Positions 35,848 to 45,096 of a stretch of DNA of 64,000 bases are shown in pieces. The notes beneath the pieces were generated by a model that saw only the letters and a list, made by a program, of their open reading frames with translations, was not told where the DNA came from and ran no database searches. This DNA comes from Cellulophaga omnivescoria. GTDB lineage: Bacteria > Bacteroidota > Bacteroidia > Flavobacteriales > Flavobacteriaceae. Position 1 is the first letter of the stretch; every line of letters begins with the position of its first letter. The DNA lies in the NCBI RefSeq assembly GCF_001999725.1, contig NZ_MDDP01000004.1, forward strand, positions 1 to 64,000. Reading direction: 5' to 3'. A program made the translations under genes and the position numbers.

Positions 35848-36591
35848 ATGCGTAAAGAAATTATAAAAATAGAGAATTTAAAGCGACAGTTTACAATGGG
35901 ATCAGAAACGGTGCATGCATTAAAAGGGATTTCATTTACTATTCATGAGGGCGAGTTTGTAACTATTATGGGGTCTAGTGGTTCTGGTAAAAGTACAATG
36001 TTAAATATTTTAGGTTGTTTAGACCAACCAACATCTGGCATATACCAAATAGATGGTGTTAGTGTAAAGGACTTAAACAGAAACCAATTAGCTACTATTA
36101 GAAACGAGAAAATTGGTTTTATTTTTCAGTCTTACAACTTATTAGCAAGAACATCTGCTATAGAAAATGTAGAATTACCATTGCTTTACAATAGTAAAGT
36201 TTCATCTGAAGAACGTAGAGAAAGAGCTGTAAAAGCATTAGAAATGGTTGGTTTAGGAGAAAGGTTGCATCATACTCCATCACAACTATCAGGAGGGCAG
36301 CAACAACGTGTAGCTATAGCAAGGTCTTTAGTAAATAACCCTGTAATGATACTTGCAGATGAGGCTACTGGTAATTTAGATACAAGAACTTCTTATGAAA
36401 TTATGTCTTTATTTCAGGAATTAAATGACAAAGGTATTACAATAACATTTGTTACTCATGAACCAGACATAGCAACATTTAGCAACAGAACAATTGTGCT
36501 AAAAGATGGAGAAATTATGCAAGATTATACAAATTATAAGGTAGAATCTGCAGCAGAGCAATTAGCTAACTTACCTAAAGAAAATAATTAA
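35848..36591 (+). CDS. MacB/LolD-type ABC ATPase
   Basis: 247 residues, intact motifs: GSSGSGKST, IFQSYNLLARTSAIENVELP, LSGGQQQRVAIARSL, ILADEATGNLD and VTHEPD. Here the MacB ATPase is a separate protein from its permease, as usual in Bacteroidota. Five bases after the adaptor, two before the permease. Confidence 0.93.
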   Translation: MRKEIIKIENLKRQFTMGSETVHALKGISFTIHEGEFVTIMGSSGSGKSTMLNILGCLDQPTSGIYQIDGVSVKDLNRNQLATIRNEKIGFIFQSYNLLARTSAIENVELPLLYNSKVSSEERRERAVKALEMVGLGERLHHTPSQLSGGQQQRVAIARSLVNNPVMILADEATGNLDTRTSYEIMSLFQELNDKGITITFVTHEPDIATFSNRTIVLKDGEIMQDYTNYKVESAAEQLANLPKENN

Positions 36592-36593
36592 TT

Positions 36594-37814
36594 ATGAGAC
36601 TATTAAATTTATTTAAAATTGCAACTAAAGCAATTGTACTTAACAAAACAAGAACATTGCTTACTATGTTGGGTATTATAATAGGGGTAGCATCTGTAAT
36701 TGCAATGTTGGCAATAGGTGAAGGTTCTAAAGAAAGTATACGTACAACTATTTCATCTATGGGTTCTAATATGATAACAATTAGGCCTGGAGCAGATGAT
36801 AGAGGACCTGCCAGGGGAAGTGGAGGTGATGTACAAACTTTAACACTTAAAAATTATGAAACCATAAAAGAGCAATCTAATTTGTTGAGTTATATAACTC
36901 CTGTAGTTAATGGAGGCGGACAAGTTATAAACGGCTCTAATAACTGGCCTTCTAGTATTTATGGCGTTAAACCAGAATATTTAGATATTAAAGTTGTTGG
37001 GTTGCAAAGTGGTAGTATGTTTACAGAGGCCGAGGTTAATTCTGCTGCTAAAGTAGCTGTAATTGGTCAAACTGTTGTAGATAATGTTTTTCCAGATGGT
37101 CAAGATCCGGTAGGACAAATGATAAGGTTTAATAACATTCCTTTTAAAGTAATTGGCGTATTAGAAGAAAAAGGAGAGAATACTTTTGGTCAAGATCAGG
37201 ATGATGTGGTAATTGCACCATTTACAACGGTACAAAAAAGAATTTTAGCAATAGATTATCTAAATCAGATAATGGCTTCTGCTGTTAGTGAAGATGATGC
37301 GTCTACAGCCGTGGAACAAGTATCAAAAATACTGCGAGAAGAACATAAATTATTAGATAATGAAGAAGATGATTTTACAGTTCGTTCTATGGAAGAATTA
37401 ATTTCTACTTTTAGTTCTACTAGTGAAATGCTTACAATATTACTTGTTGCAGTGGCTAGTATATCTCTATTAATAGGCGGAATTGGCATTATGAATATTA
37501 TGTATGTTTCTGTAAAAGAACGTACTAAAGAAATAGGCTTGCGTATGGCTGTTGGTGGTAAAGGTTCAGATATTTTAATGCAATTTTTAATTGAAGCTAT
37601 TTTAATAAGTATAACTGGTGGTATTTTAGGAGTATTCTTAGGACTTGGAGCAACGTTTTTTATAGAAAATTTCTTAAATTGGCCTACTAGTGTGGCCTTA
37701 TATTCTATAATAATTTCATTTGCAGTTTGTGCTATAACAGGTATATTTTTTGGATGGTATCCAGCAAGAAAGGCTTCTGCATTAGACCCAATAACCGCTT
37801 TACGTTACGAGTAA
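36594..37814 (+). CDS. MacB-type ABC permease
   Basis: 406 residues. First membrane helix followed by a periplasmic MacB_PCD domain (LLTMLGIIIGVASVIAMLAIGEGSKESIRTTISSMGSNMITIRPG) and the C-terminal FtsX domain with three helices (ISLLIGGIGIMNIMYVSVKERTKEIGLRMAVGG). Exports or moves substrate by mechanotransmission; substrate unknown (peptides, macrolides or lipids in relatives). Confidence 0.92.
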   Translation: MRLLNLFKIATKAIVLNKTRTLLTMLGIIIGVASVIAMLAIGEGSKESIRTTISSMGSNMITIRPGADDRGPARGSGGDVQTLTLKNYETIKEQSNLLSYITPVVNGGGQVINGSNNWPSSIYGVKPEYLDIKVVGLQSGSMFTEAEVNSAAKVAVIGQTVVDNVFPDGQDPVGQMIRFNNIPFKVIGVLEEKGENTFGQDQDDVVIAPFTTVQKRILAIDYLNQIMASAVSEDDASTAVEQVSKILREEHKLLDNEEDDFTVRSMEELISTFSSTSEMLTILLVAVASISLLIGGIGIMNIMYVSVKERTKEIGLRMAVGGKGSDILMQFLIEAILISITGGILGVFLGLGATFFIENFLNWPTSVALYSIIISFAVCAITGIFFGWYPARKASALDPITALRYE

Positions 37815-37821
37815 TAAGATT

Positions 37822-38865
37822 ATGTATAAAAATAAAACAATAACAATAGTATCACACGTGCTAGTATGGCTAACATTATTTTGTTTGCCATATTTGCTAT
37901 CGTATGGACAAGAGCTAGAAATTAATAGAGTAATTGCACATTTTTGGATTCCATTACTCTTTTCTGCTATTATTTTTTACTTAAATTTTTTTGTAATAGT
38001 AGACCGTTTTTTGTTTCCTAAAAAAACATTTTTCTTCATCATTTTAAATGCTTTTCTAATTTTCTTTTTTCTTTTTTTAAAGGAAAACATAGAAGATAAT
38101 TTTTTTCAGGATTTTGTAAAAAACAGAGCAGTTAATACAAATAGGGAAGGACCTCCTTTTAAAATGGTTATTTACATACAATTTTTATCATACTTAGCTC
38201 CTTTATTTTTTGCTGTAGCATTAAAGTCTACTAAACAATGGGCAAAAACAGAAGCAGAAAGAAAAGAAGCAACAAATTTTAAACTAAAAACAGAATTACA
38301 ACATTTGCACTATCAATTGCAACCTCATTTCTTTTTCAATTCTTTAAATAATATTTATTCTTTAGTTGATATATCTCCTAATCAAGCAAAAAAGTCAATA
38401 CATAGCCTAAGTAAGTTAATGCGGTATATGCTTTATGAAACTAATTTAGAGTTAGTTCCTTTAAGCAAAGAAATAGAATTTCTTAAAAAATATATAGATT
38501 TAATGAAGCTAAGGGTGTCCGATAAAACAATTGTTACATATAACTTTCCTGAAAATGAAACTGGTATACAAATAGCCCCATTGTTGTTTATTTCTTTAAT
38601 AGAAAATGCATTTAAACATGGTGTTTCTGCAACTAAAGAAAGTAGTATAGATATAGGTATGAGTTGTACAAATGGTGTTGTTGTATTTACTGTAAAAAAC
38701 AATAACTTTCCTAAAAAAACAGATGACAAAAGTGGTTCTGGAATTGGTTTAAAAAATTTAGAGAAAAGACTAACTCTTTTATACCCTAATAAGTTTAACT
38801 TTAATAGTTCTTTACAAGGAGAAAGCTTTATAGTTTCTTTAAAAATTGATACTTCTAAAAAATGA
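37822..38865 (+). CDS. LytS/YehU-type sensor histidine kinase
   Basis: 347 residues. Four membrane helices in residues 1-140, then the HisKA_5-type HYQLQPHFFFNSLNNIYSLV with the phospho-acceptor His and an HATPase with LFISLIENAFKHGVS and SGIGLKNLEKRL. Overlaps the regulator gene by four bases and follows the efflux genes by eight, so it senses something linked to the exported compound. Confidence 0.9.
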   Translation: MYKNKTITIVSHVLVWLTLFCLPYLLSYGQELEINRVIAHFWIPLLFSAIIFYLNFFVIVDRFLFPKKTFFFIILNAFLIFFFLFLKENIEDNFFQDFVKNRAVNTNREGPPFKMVIYIQFLSYLAPLFFAVALKSTKQWAKTEAERKEATNFKLKTELQHLHYQLQPHFFFNSLNNIYSLVDISPNQAKKSIHSLSKLMRYMLYETNLELVPLSKEIEFLKKYIDLMKLRVSDKTIVTYNFPENETGIQIAPLLFISLIENAFKHGVSATKESSIDIGMSCTNGVVVFTVKNNNFPKKTDDKSGSGIGLKNLEKRLTLLYPNKFNFNSSLQGESFIVSLKIDTSKK

Positions 38866-39590
38866 GCAATATAAAAATTACGTGTGTTATTGTAGATGAT
38901 GAACCTATGGCTCTAAATTTAGTAGAGAGCTATGTAAATAAAACACCTTTTTTAAGTTTAAAAGCCAAATGTAATAGCGCTATAGAGGCCATGGAGTTTA
39001 TTAAAGAACAGCCAGTAGATTTATTGTTTTTAGACATACAAATGCCAGATTTATCTGGGATAGAATTTTCTAAAATGTTACCTAAAAATACACGTGTAGT
39101 TTTTACTACCGCTTTTGACCAATATGCGCTAGAAGGTTTTAAAGTAGAAGCTTTAGATTATTTATTGAAACCTTTTGATTATGCAGAGTTTTTAGTTGCA
39201 GCTAATAAGGCAAGTACTTGGTTTTCATTAATAAAAGAAAAAAAACAATCTAATGTATCTAATCAAAAAGAGTTTCTTTTTGTAAAGTCCGAATACAAAC
39301 AATTGCGCATAAAACTAGCAGATGTGTTGTATTTTGAAGGATTAAAAGATTACATAAAAATTTGGTTAAAAAATAATCCTAAACCCATTTTAACTCTTAT
39401 GAGTTTAAAATCGTTAGAAGAGGAGTTGCCAGAAACTAATTTTATGCGTGTACACCGTTCTTTTATTGTTTCTTTAAAGAACATAGATGTTATAGAACGT
39501 AGTCAAATTATTATTAACGACCAACGTATAACAGTGTCTGAGCAATATAAACCACGTTTTTTGGAATTTATAACTAACAACTCACTTTAA
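38862..39590 (+). CDS. LytTR response regulator
   Basis: 242 residues. Receiver domain with VIVDDEP, phosphorylation site in LLFLDIQMPDLSG, and KPFDY; C-terminal LytTR DNA-binding domain (FLFVKSEYKQLRIKLADVLYFEGLKDYIKIWL, FMRVHRSFIVSLKNID). Partner of the kinase encoded just before; likely controls the efflux operon. Confidence 0.92.
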   Translation: MSNIKITCVIVDDEPMALNLVESYVNKTPFLSLKAKCNSAIEAMEFIKEQPVDLLFLDIQMPDLSGIEFSKMLPKNTRVVFTTAFDQYALEGFKVEALDYLLKPFDYAEFLVAANKASTWFSLIKEKKQSNVSNQKEFLFVKSEYKQLRIKLADVLYFEGLKDYIKIWLKNNPKPILTLMSLKSLEEELPETNFMRVHRSFIVSLKNIDVIERSQIIINDQRITVSEQYKPRFLEFITNNSL

Positions 39591-39762
39591 TTATTATCAT
39601 TTTAACTTTAAGTTCTTCTATGTAATTTACCTATTGGTAGATACAATTAAGGCAGTTATCTATTTGCCTTTTTAAACGTATTTTTTGGTTATACTTTTAA
39701 ACTATTAATAAGAAAAATGGTCTTATTAACAAGCAAAGTATAATATTAAAAATGTATTAGTT

Positions 39763-40353
39763 ATGAAAACATTAGTTAAAAAATACATCATACCAGTAAC
39801 ACTTTTAGTAGCATTAACAACTCAGGTTTCTGCACAAAGAAAGCGTACTGCAAATGAAAAAACAGTAGTAAAAACAACAACCACAAGAACAACAGTAAGT
39901 AAAAGAGTGCCTAGCACTAAAGTAACTTATAAAACGCCTAAAAAGAAAATTGTTTCTGTAAGAACGGTGCCTAATAAAACTGTGGTTAAGCACAAAGGTG
40001 TTAACTATTATTACGCTAACAACAAGTTTTACACACAATCTAGAGGTAGGTATATAGCAATTGCACCCAAGGTAGGATTTAGAATTAATGTTTTACCAAC
40101 AAATTATAAAAGGGTACGTTTTAACAACCGTAATTATTATAATGTGCAAGGGATATTTTATGTGCAAATAAATAACCAATATGAGGTTGTAGATCCAGAA
40201 GTAGGTACTATTGTATATGAGCTACCTAGTAATTATGAAAAGGTAACTATAGACGGACAAACTTATTTTGAATTTGCAAATGTATTGTATGAAAAAGTAC
40301 AAGTAAATGGTACCAGAGCTTATGAAGTTGTAGGTATTATAGATATGGATTAA
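39763..40353 (+). CDS. Secreted DUF6515-like protein
   Basis: 196 residues with signal peptide (cleavage after VSAQ). A basic Thr/Lys/Val-rich linker (about 25-70) leads to three repeats of a short beta unit with conserved Tyr: HKGVNYYYANNKFYTQSRGRYI, RFNNRNYYNVQGIFYVQINNQYEVV and TIDGQTYFEFANVLYEKVQVNGTRAYEVV. This matches the DUF6515 pattern as I know it. Periplasmic or surface location; role unknown. Own terminator. Confidence 0.7.
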   Translation: MKTLVKKYIIPVTLLVALTTQVSAQRKRTANEKTVVKTTTTRTTVSKRVPSTKVTYKTPKKKIVSVRTVPNKTVVKHKGVNYYYANNKFYTQSRGRYIAIAPKVGFRINVLPTNYKRVRFNNRNYYNVQGIFYVQINNQYEVVDPEVGTIVYELPSNYEKVTIDGQTYFEFANVLYEKVQVNGTRAYEVVGIIDMD

Positions 40354-40380
40354 GTTGAGTTAGTTTAGTTTTTTTAAGAA

Positions 40381-40418
40381 AAAAGAGGATAGTTACATGC
40401 TAATTATCCTCTTTTTAT
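40381..40418. terminator. Terminator between DUF6515-like and desaturase genes
   Basis: Stem AAAAGAGGATA / TATCCTCTTTT with T-run on the plus strand and A-run on the other; serves converging genes. Confidence 0.85.
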
Positions 40419-40440
40419 ATACTATATTTTATTTATAAAC

Positions 40441-41184
40441 TTATTTCTGGGATACTTTTATAGTTCTAAGCTTAATAATACCCAAAGCGTTAAGAATTTT
40501 TATAATAACATAAGTAACATCAACCTCATACCATTTTACACCAAAATTAGCTCTACTAGCATATTTATGGTGGTTATTATGGTAGCCTTCACCCATCATT
40601 AAAAAATCAAACCTAAAAAGGTTTTTACTGGTGTTTTTCATTTTAAAATTTACGTAACCGTAAATATGACCAAACCAGTTTATAATAACACCGTGTATTG
40701 GCGCCATTAAAAACGTAACTGGTAATAAAGCCCACTGCCAAGCGGCTGTTGTAAAGTACACAAAAAATAAAATGTATAATGTAATCCAAAGTAACCTAGA
40801 GAATCTAGAGCTTGCAAAAGCATCAAAAGATTTCCACTGTGGTACATTTTTAGTAAAACGTTTGTCTACTGCAATTCGTTCTTTATTAATGTCTTGGTAT
40901 ACGGTTTTTGTACGCCACATCATAGAAAACAAATTATCATCATAAGCAGGGGAGTGCGGATCTTTTTCTGTGTCTGTGTACGCGTGGTGCATACGGTGCA
41001 TAACACCATAACCATAAGCACTTAAATAACTAGAACCTTGAAAAATCCAGGTTAATACAAAGGTAATACGCTCTGTAGTTTTAGACATTGTAAAAACTTG
41101 GTGTGCTGCATAACGGTGTAAAAAGAACGATTGAAAAAATAAACCTCCGTACCACAACACCAAAACAAAAATGACTATTGCCAT
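40441..41184 (-). CDS. Acyl-CoA/fatty acid desaturase
   Basis: 247 residues, membrane-bound diiron desaturase. Three His boxes: HRYAAH (23-28), HRMHH (63-67) and HNNHH (about 198-202). Four hydrophobic segments. Short but normal for the stearoyl-CoA-desaturase-like group in Flavobacteria. Introduces a double bond to keep membranes fluid; cold adaptation fits the nearby cold shock gene. Confidence 0.9.
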   Translation of the reverse strand: MAIVIFVLVLWYGGLFFQSFFLHRYAAHQVFTMSKTTERITFVLTWIFQGSSYLSAYGYGVMHRMHHAYTDTEKDPHSPAYDDNLFSMMWRTKTVYQDINKERIAVDKRFTKNVPQWKSFDAFASSRFSRLLWITLYILFFVYFTTAAWQWALLPVTFLMAPIHGVIINWFGHIYGYVNFKMKNTSKNLFRFDFLMMGEGYHNNHHKYASRANFGVKWYEVDVTYVIIKILNALGIIKLRTIKVSQK

Positions 41185-41265
41185 ATAACTTTTTTTTGCA
41201 AAGGTAATTTGGACTTTTTCTTAAAACAATGAACCCAAATCAATAAAAAGCCAGTAAATACCAGC

Positions 41266-41835
41266 TTATAGGCGCTTTCTTATACGGCTTAGAGCCTGTG
41301 CTGTAATACCAATGTAAGAACTTATGTACTTAAGCGGAATTACCTTTAAAAGTTCTGGGCGTTCCTTAAATAATTTAAGGTAGCGTTCTTCTGCAGTTAG
41401 GTTAAGTAAATTTTGTTCTCTTTTAGACTTTATTAAAAATAAACGTTCTGCAGTTAATCTTCCTATAAAATTGCCAATTTGTGTTTTTGCATATACCTCT
41501 TGCAAATCTTCATAAGTTATACTTAATAATGTGGTTTTGGTAAGTGCCTGCAACTGGTATGCAGAGGGTTGCTGCGTTAAAAATGAATCATATGCACTAA
41601 TAAACTGGTTGTTAAAACTAAAACCAAACGTAATTTCTTTGTCTGGGTTATCTTTTGGTATAAACAAACGCACTACACCAGTTTCTATAAAAGAAATATG
41701 TTTTTCTATTTCGTTTATTTTTAAAAAAATATCCTTTTTAGCAATTTCTCTTCGTTGTAATTTAGAGGTAAAAAATGCCCAATCTTCATTAGAAATTGTT
41801 GCAATCTGATCTAAATATGTTTTTATCTGCTCCAA
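41266..41835 (-). CDS. Crp/Fnr family regulator
   Basis: 189 residues. The cNMP-binding-like barrel covers 1-130 (FLKINEIEKHISFIETGVVRLFI, KEITFGFSFNNQFISAYDSFLTQQPSAYQLQALTKTTLLSI) and a short HTH ends the protein (IPLKYISSYIGITAQALSRIRKRL). No Fe-S cysteines. Upstream of the desaturase on the same strand but 81 bases away. Confidence 0.87.
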   Translation of the reverse strand: MEQIKTYLDQIATISNEDWAFFTSKLQRREIAKKDIFLKINEIEKHISFIETGVVRLFIPKDNPDKEITFGFSFNNQFISAYDSFLTQQPSAYQLQALTKTTLLSITYEDLQEVYAKTQIGNFIGRLTAERLFLIKSKREQNLLNLTAEERYLKLFKERPELLKVIPLKYISSYIGITAQALSRIRKRL

Positions 41836-42141
41836 ACCTTGTTAACTAGTGTTTTAAGTTGGTAAAGATACGTATTACTGGTTTTTTAGCATCAAATTAA
41901 TTCATATATAACGTATTCAAACTAGTCTTGTATAAATGTGTAGGCTATATGTTTATACGCTAAAACTTAACTTAATTTTATTTGTACTATTGCAGGTGCA
42001 ATTCAATTAATAATCATTTTAATTAGTACTTTAATTAGTATTTATAAAATATTAATTAATAATAAGTTACAAATTAAGGTGTTGCTAACTTTATTAGGCT
42101 TACATTTGCAGAAGTTAATATCAAATTATTACAATATTATT
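41836..42141 (+). promoter_or_regulatory. cspA-type gene upstream region with promoter
   Basis: 306 bases without a gene. A -7 box TACATTTG at 42101-42108 with TTG at 42082-42084 gives a leader of only about 25 bases, much shorter than the E. coli cspA thermosensor. A tandem AATTAGTA/TTAATTAGTATTTA repeat (about 42025-42050) has no assigned role. Confidence 0.5.
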
Positions 42142-42333
42142 ATGAGTAAAGGAACAGTAAAGTTTTTCAACGACACAAAAGGATTCGGATTTATAACTGA
42201 AGAAGGAGTAGAGAAAGATCATTTTGTGCACATTTCAGGATTAACAGATGAAATCCGTGAAGGTGACCAAGTTGAATTTGACTTACAAGAAGGAAACAAA
42301 GGATTAAATGCAGTAAACGTAAAAGTTATCTAA
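42142..42333 (+). CDS. Cold shock protein
   Basis: 63 residues from the ATG at 42142 (MSKGTVKFFNDTKGFGFI). RNP1 (KGFGFI) and RNP2 (VFVHI-like HFVHI) motifs present. Single-stranded nucleic acid chaperone. Monocistronic with a strong terminator. Confidence 0.93.
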   Translation: MSKGTVKFFNDTKGFGFITEEGVEKDHFVHISGLTDEIREGDQVEFDLQEGNKGLNAVNVKVI

Positions 42334-42354
42334 ATATATATTTCAAGTTTTTAC

Positions 42355-42388
42355 AAAAGTCCATCATTAATTTGATGGACTTTTTTTA
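42355..42388 (+). terminator. Terminator of the cold shock gene
   Basis: Stem AAAAGTCCATCA / TGATGGACTTTT, loop six, seven T. Confidence 0.92.
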
Positions 42389-42478
42389 TACCTAAAAATG
42401 AGTAATTGCAAGAAATATGAGTTTATTTTAAATTGATTTTTTAAAATGATTTGTATTTTGCCAAAAAATAGAAATAAA

Positions 42479-42949
42479 ATGAGTGACGAAAAGTTTATGC
42501 AAGAAGCTGTAAATGCAGCTTTAAAAGGAATGCAAAACAATGAAGGCGGACCATTTGGTTGTGTTATAGTTAAAGACGGTAAAATTGTTGGTAAAGGAAA
42601 TAATAAAGTAACTTCTACCAACGACCCAACTGCACATGCAGAAGTTACTGCTATAAGAGATGCGTGTAAAAATCTAGACTCTTTTCAGTTAGATGGGTGT
42701 ATAATTTACACATCTTGTGAGCCTTGTCCTATGTGTTTAGGTGCAATTTACTGGGCAAGACCAGAAAAAGTATACTACGGTAGCAGCCAAGCAGATGCTG
42801 CTAATATTGGTTTTGATGATGAATTTATTTACAAAGAAATTCCATTACCGTACAATGAAAGAAGTATACCTTTTGAGCAGTTATCGCCTGAAATAGCGAT
42901 AAAACCTTTTCAAGAATGGACTAAAAAAGAAGATAAAACAGAGTACTAA
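42479..42949 (+). CDS. Guanine deaminase-like nucleoside deaminase
   Basis: 156 residues from the ATG at 42479. Cytidine-deaminase-fold zinc site: H53-A-E55 and P82-C83-x-x-C86. The segments YYGSSQADAANIGFDDEFIYKEIPLP and PCPMCLGAIYWARP match GuaD of Bacillus better than TadA. Converts guanine to xanthine in purine salvage. Confidence 0.85.
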   Translation: MSDEKFMQEAVNAALKGMQNNEGGPFGCVIVKDGKIVGKGNNKVTSTNDPTAHAEVTAIRDACKNLDSFQLDGCIIYTSCEPCPMCLGAIYWARPEKVYYGSSQADAANIGFDDEFIYKEIPLPYNERSIPFEQLSPEIAIKPFQEWTKKEDKTEY

Positions 42950-42968
42950 TTATTAACTACTTAGTTTT

Positions 42969-43016
42969 AAAGCACTAATTAAACTAGATTATAACTGGTT
43001 TGGTTAGTGCTTTTTT
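42969..43016 (+). terminator. Terminator after the deaminase gene
   Basis: Stem AAAGCACTAA / TTAGTGCTTT with a 25-base loop and T-run. Confidence 0.75.
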
Positions 43017-43101
43017 TATAAAAACGTTTAGCGTTAACACTAAACCTAATTAAGATAATAGTAGCTAGCTAACAGCCATATTTTTGCTATAAAAAATAAA
43101 T

Positions 43102-43632
43102 ATGGAAAATTGGTTATTTGCATCGGGCGAAATTTTAGGTAAAGTTGTACTAAGTATTGTAGCAATATTTACCATTATAATAATAATTACAAGAATATCT
43201 GGCTTACGTACTTTTGCCAAAATGTCTAGTTTTGACTTTGCTTCTACAATTGCAATAGGTTCTATATTAGCGTCTATTGTTTTAAATTCTAACCAATCTA
43301 TTACTAAAGGTGCAATAGCTTTAGGTGGTATTATCTTATTTCAATCTGTTTTTTCGTATTGTAAACGCAATTATGAGTGGTTTAATAACTTATTTACCAA
43401 CAAACCAATGTTATTAATGGAAAACGGAGAATTTATACTTCAAAACCTTAGGAAAACCAATGTAGATCCAAAAGATATTTATGCTAAACTTAGAGAGGCT
43501 AATGTAAAAGATAAAAGCGAAATTTTAGCTGTTGTACTAGAAAGTACTGGAGATATATCTGTACTACATAAAAGTAAAGATATAGGTCTTGCAAAAGAAA
43601 TTTTAACAGGTGTACAAAAACAACAAGACTAA
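43102..43632 (+). CDS. DUF421 (YetF-like) membrane protein
   Basis: 176 residues: three membrane helices (to about residue 85) and a soluble domain with the family pattern RISGLRTFAKMSSFDFASTIAIGSILASIV and LLMENGEFILQNLRKTNVDPKDIYAKLREANVKDKSEILAVVLESTGDISVLHK. A -7 box TATTTTTG at 43079-43086 lies 15 bases before the start. The function of the family is poorly known (spore germination in Bacillus relatives). Confidence 0.88.
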   Translation: MENWLFASGEILGKVVLSIVAIFTIIIIITRISGLRTFAKMSSFDFASTIAIGSILASIVLNSNQSITKGAIALGGIILFQSVFSYCKRNYEWFNNLFTNKPMLLMENGEFILQNLRKTNVDPKDIYAKLREANVKDKSEILAVVLESTGDISVLHKSKDIGLAKEILTGVQKQQD

Positions 43633-44278
43633 AATATGCGTTACTTTTGTAATTAATAAGCTATATAAAAATTACAATTTGTTAGAAAAAAGGCGACAAT
43701 TACCAGAACAACAAGAAGCTAATACAGACTATTTTATTTACTGCTTAGAAGGGGTAGAAGATGTAGAGTTAAATACAATTACTACAACACAAAATAAATT
43801 AGCAGAATTAACCTCACAGTACGGTGTTGCTAGTATTTACAAAACGTGCGACACTATAGAGGATTTAGAGGCTAGCTTAAATACGTTACTTTTAGATGAT
43901 CATAATTTTAAAAATTATGAAATTATTTATCTTGTAATTGCTGGGGAGGCAAATAGCATTTGTTTAAATGATTATTACTATAGTTTACAGGAAATAGCAG
44001 AAATTTTTGAAGGCAGATTGCAAAACAAAATTCTACACTTTTCTAATGCTAAAGTTTTAGATTTAGATGAAGAAGAAGCACAATATTTTATAGCTATTAC
44101 TGGGGCAAAAGGCGTATCTGGTTATGGCAATCCTTATAACGGTATATCTAGTGCAGAATTAGACAAAGTTTTTTTTAATTTGTTTAAAGAAGATGACAAT
44201 ATGTTTGATGTTGTAGAAGAACTGCACCAAAGACATTATAAAATGTGTAAACTATTAGATTTTAGGTTATACTACTAA
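43610..44278 (+). CDS. Caspase-like (DUF6642-like) protein, catalytic residues missing
   Basis: Up to 222 residues; the start is uncertain because no ATG is in frame: GTG at 43610 overlaps the DUF421 gene, TTG at 43679 is the next choice. The recognisable part begins at DYFIYCLEGVED. The stretch IIYLVIAGEANSICLNDYYYSLQEIAEIF ... KILHFSNAKVLDLDEEEAQYFIAITGAKGVSGYGN follows the plan of caspase-like/CHAT domains, but where a catalytic HG would be it has AGE and where SC would be it has NA. So it is probably an inactive member. Family assignment is from memory of the pattern and moderate. Confidence 0.5.
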   Translation: MYKNNKTKICVTFVINKLYKNYNLLEKRRQLPEQQEANTDYFIYCLEGVEDVELNTITTTQNKLAELTSQYGVASIYKTCDTIEDLEASLNTLLLDDHNFKNYEIIYLVIAGEANSICLNDYYYSLQEIAEIFEGRLQNKILHFSNAKVLDLDEEEAQYFIAITGAKGVSGYGNPYNGISSAELDKVFFNLFKEDDNMFDVVEELHQRHYKMCKLLDFRLYY

Positions 44279-44319
44279 CTTAGCTGTAAAAACTACATTT
44301 TTTGTGCTAAAATAAATTA

Positions 44320-45087
44320 CTAAATATGTTTCTCGCTTAAGTATTTCCAATATCGCTTAGGCACGTGTTGTATGTGCAGTTTCATATTTTTTCTAGATTC
44401 AATGTTTGTACTTTTAAAATAATCGTTCCATAATTGCTGAAACTCTAATTCTACCGCTGCAAATATATCTGCAGAAGTTTTAGTGGGGTCAAAACTAGCA
44501 TCAAAGTCTAGCTTAATTATATCTACCTTTTCTAAATTATAATACAAACCATATTTACGTTTTAAGTCGTAAATAAGCCATTTTTGGTCTGCATAACGTT
44601 TTTCAAAATGCCTTTTTATAAGTGGTAACACATTAAAATCTGGCTCTATGTTAGCAAAATAAACACCATCTTTAGTAAGTTTAAAACGTACAAAAGCTTC
44701 CATTCTGTGTTTTTCTCGTCCAACGTTTTTAGTGAGCTTGGCAATCTCTAAAATATGTTTGTTAGTAAAGTCAGACCCAACATTTTTATGAGAAGCAAAT
44801 ACATATACTATTGCATTATATAAAGTATCTTCTACAATGGGTTTTTCACTTAAAAATGCATAATAAAACCGCCTAACTTCATCTGTAGACATTTTCTTTT
44901 TTAAGCCCGCCCAAACGCGGTTGGCTTTTTCTTTGCTAGTGTAAACGGTGTCATAAGTGCCAAATAAAGGTTGCAAAAATCGTTGTTCTGTAACAATTTT
45001 AACAGTTTTTAATTTTAGCTCAAAGGCGGTAAATACTGCTGTTAAAAACCCATCAAATGTACCGTCATAAATTAGTGTGGTCTCCAT
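44320..45087 (-). CDS. TIGR03915-type putative DNA repair protein (DUF4130)
   Basis: 255 residues. IYDGTFDGFLTAVFTAFELKL at the start and the DUF4130 core GREKHRMEAFVRFKLTKDGVYFANIEPDFNVLPLIKRHFEKRYADQKWLIYDLKRKYGLYY are diagnostic. The family always accompanies the radical SAM protein encoded nine bases upstream; a uracil-DNA-glycosylase-like role in repair is proposed, not proven. Confidence 0.9.
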   Translation of the reverse strand: METTLIYDGTFDGFLTAVFTAFELKLKTVKIVTEQRFLQPLFGTYDTVYTSKEKANRVWAGLKKKMSTDEVRRFYYAFLSEKPIVEDTLYNAIVYVFASHKNVGSDFTNKHILEIAKLTKNVGREKHRMEAFVRFKLTKDGVYFANIEPDFNVLPLIKRHFEKRYADQKWLIYDLKRKYGLYYNLEKVDIIKLDFDASFDPTKTSADIFAAVELEFQQLWNDYFKSTNIESRKNMKLHIQHVPKRYWKYLSEKHI

Positions 45088-45096
45088 AACACAAGT

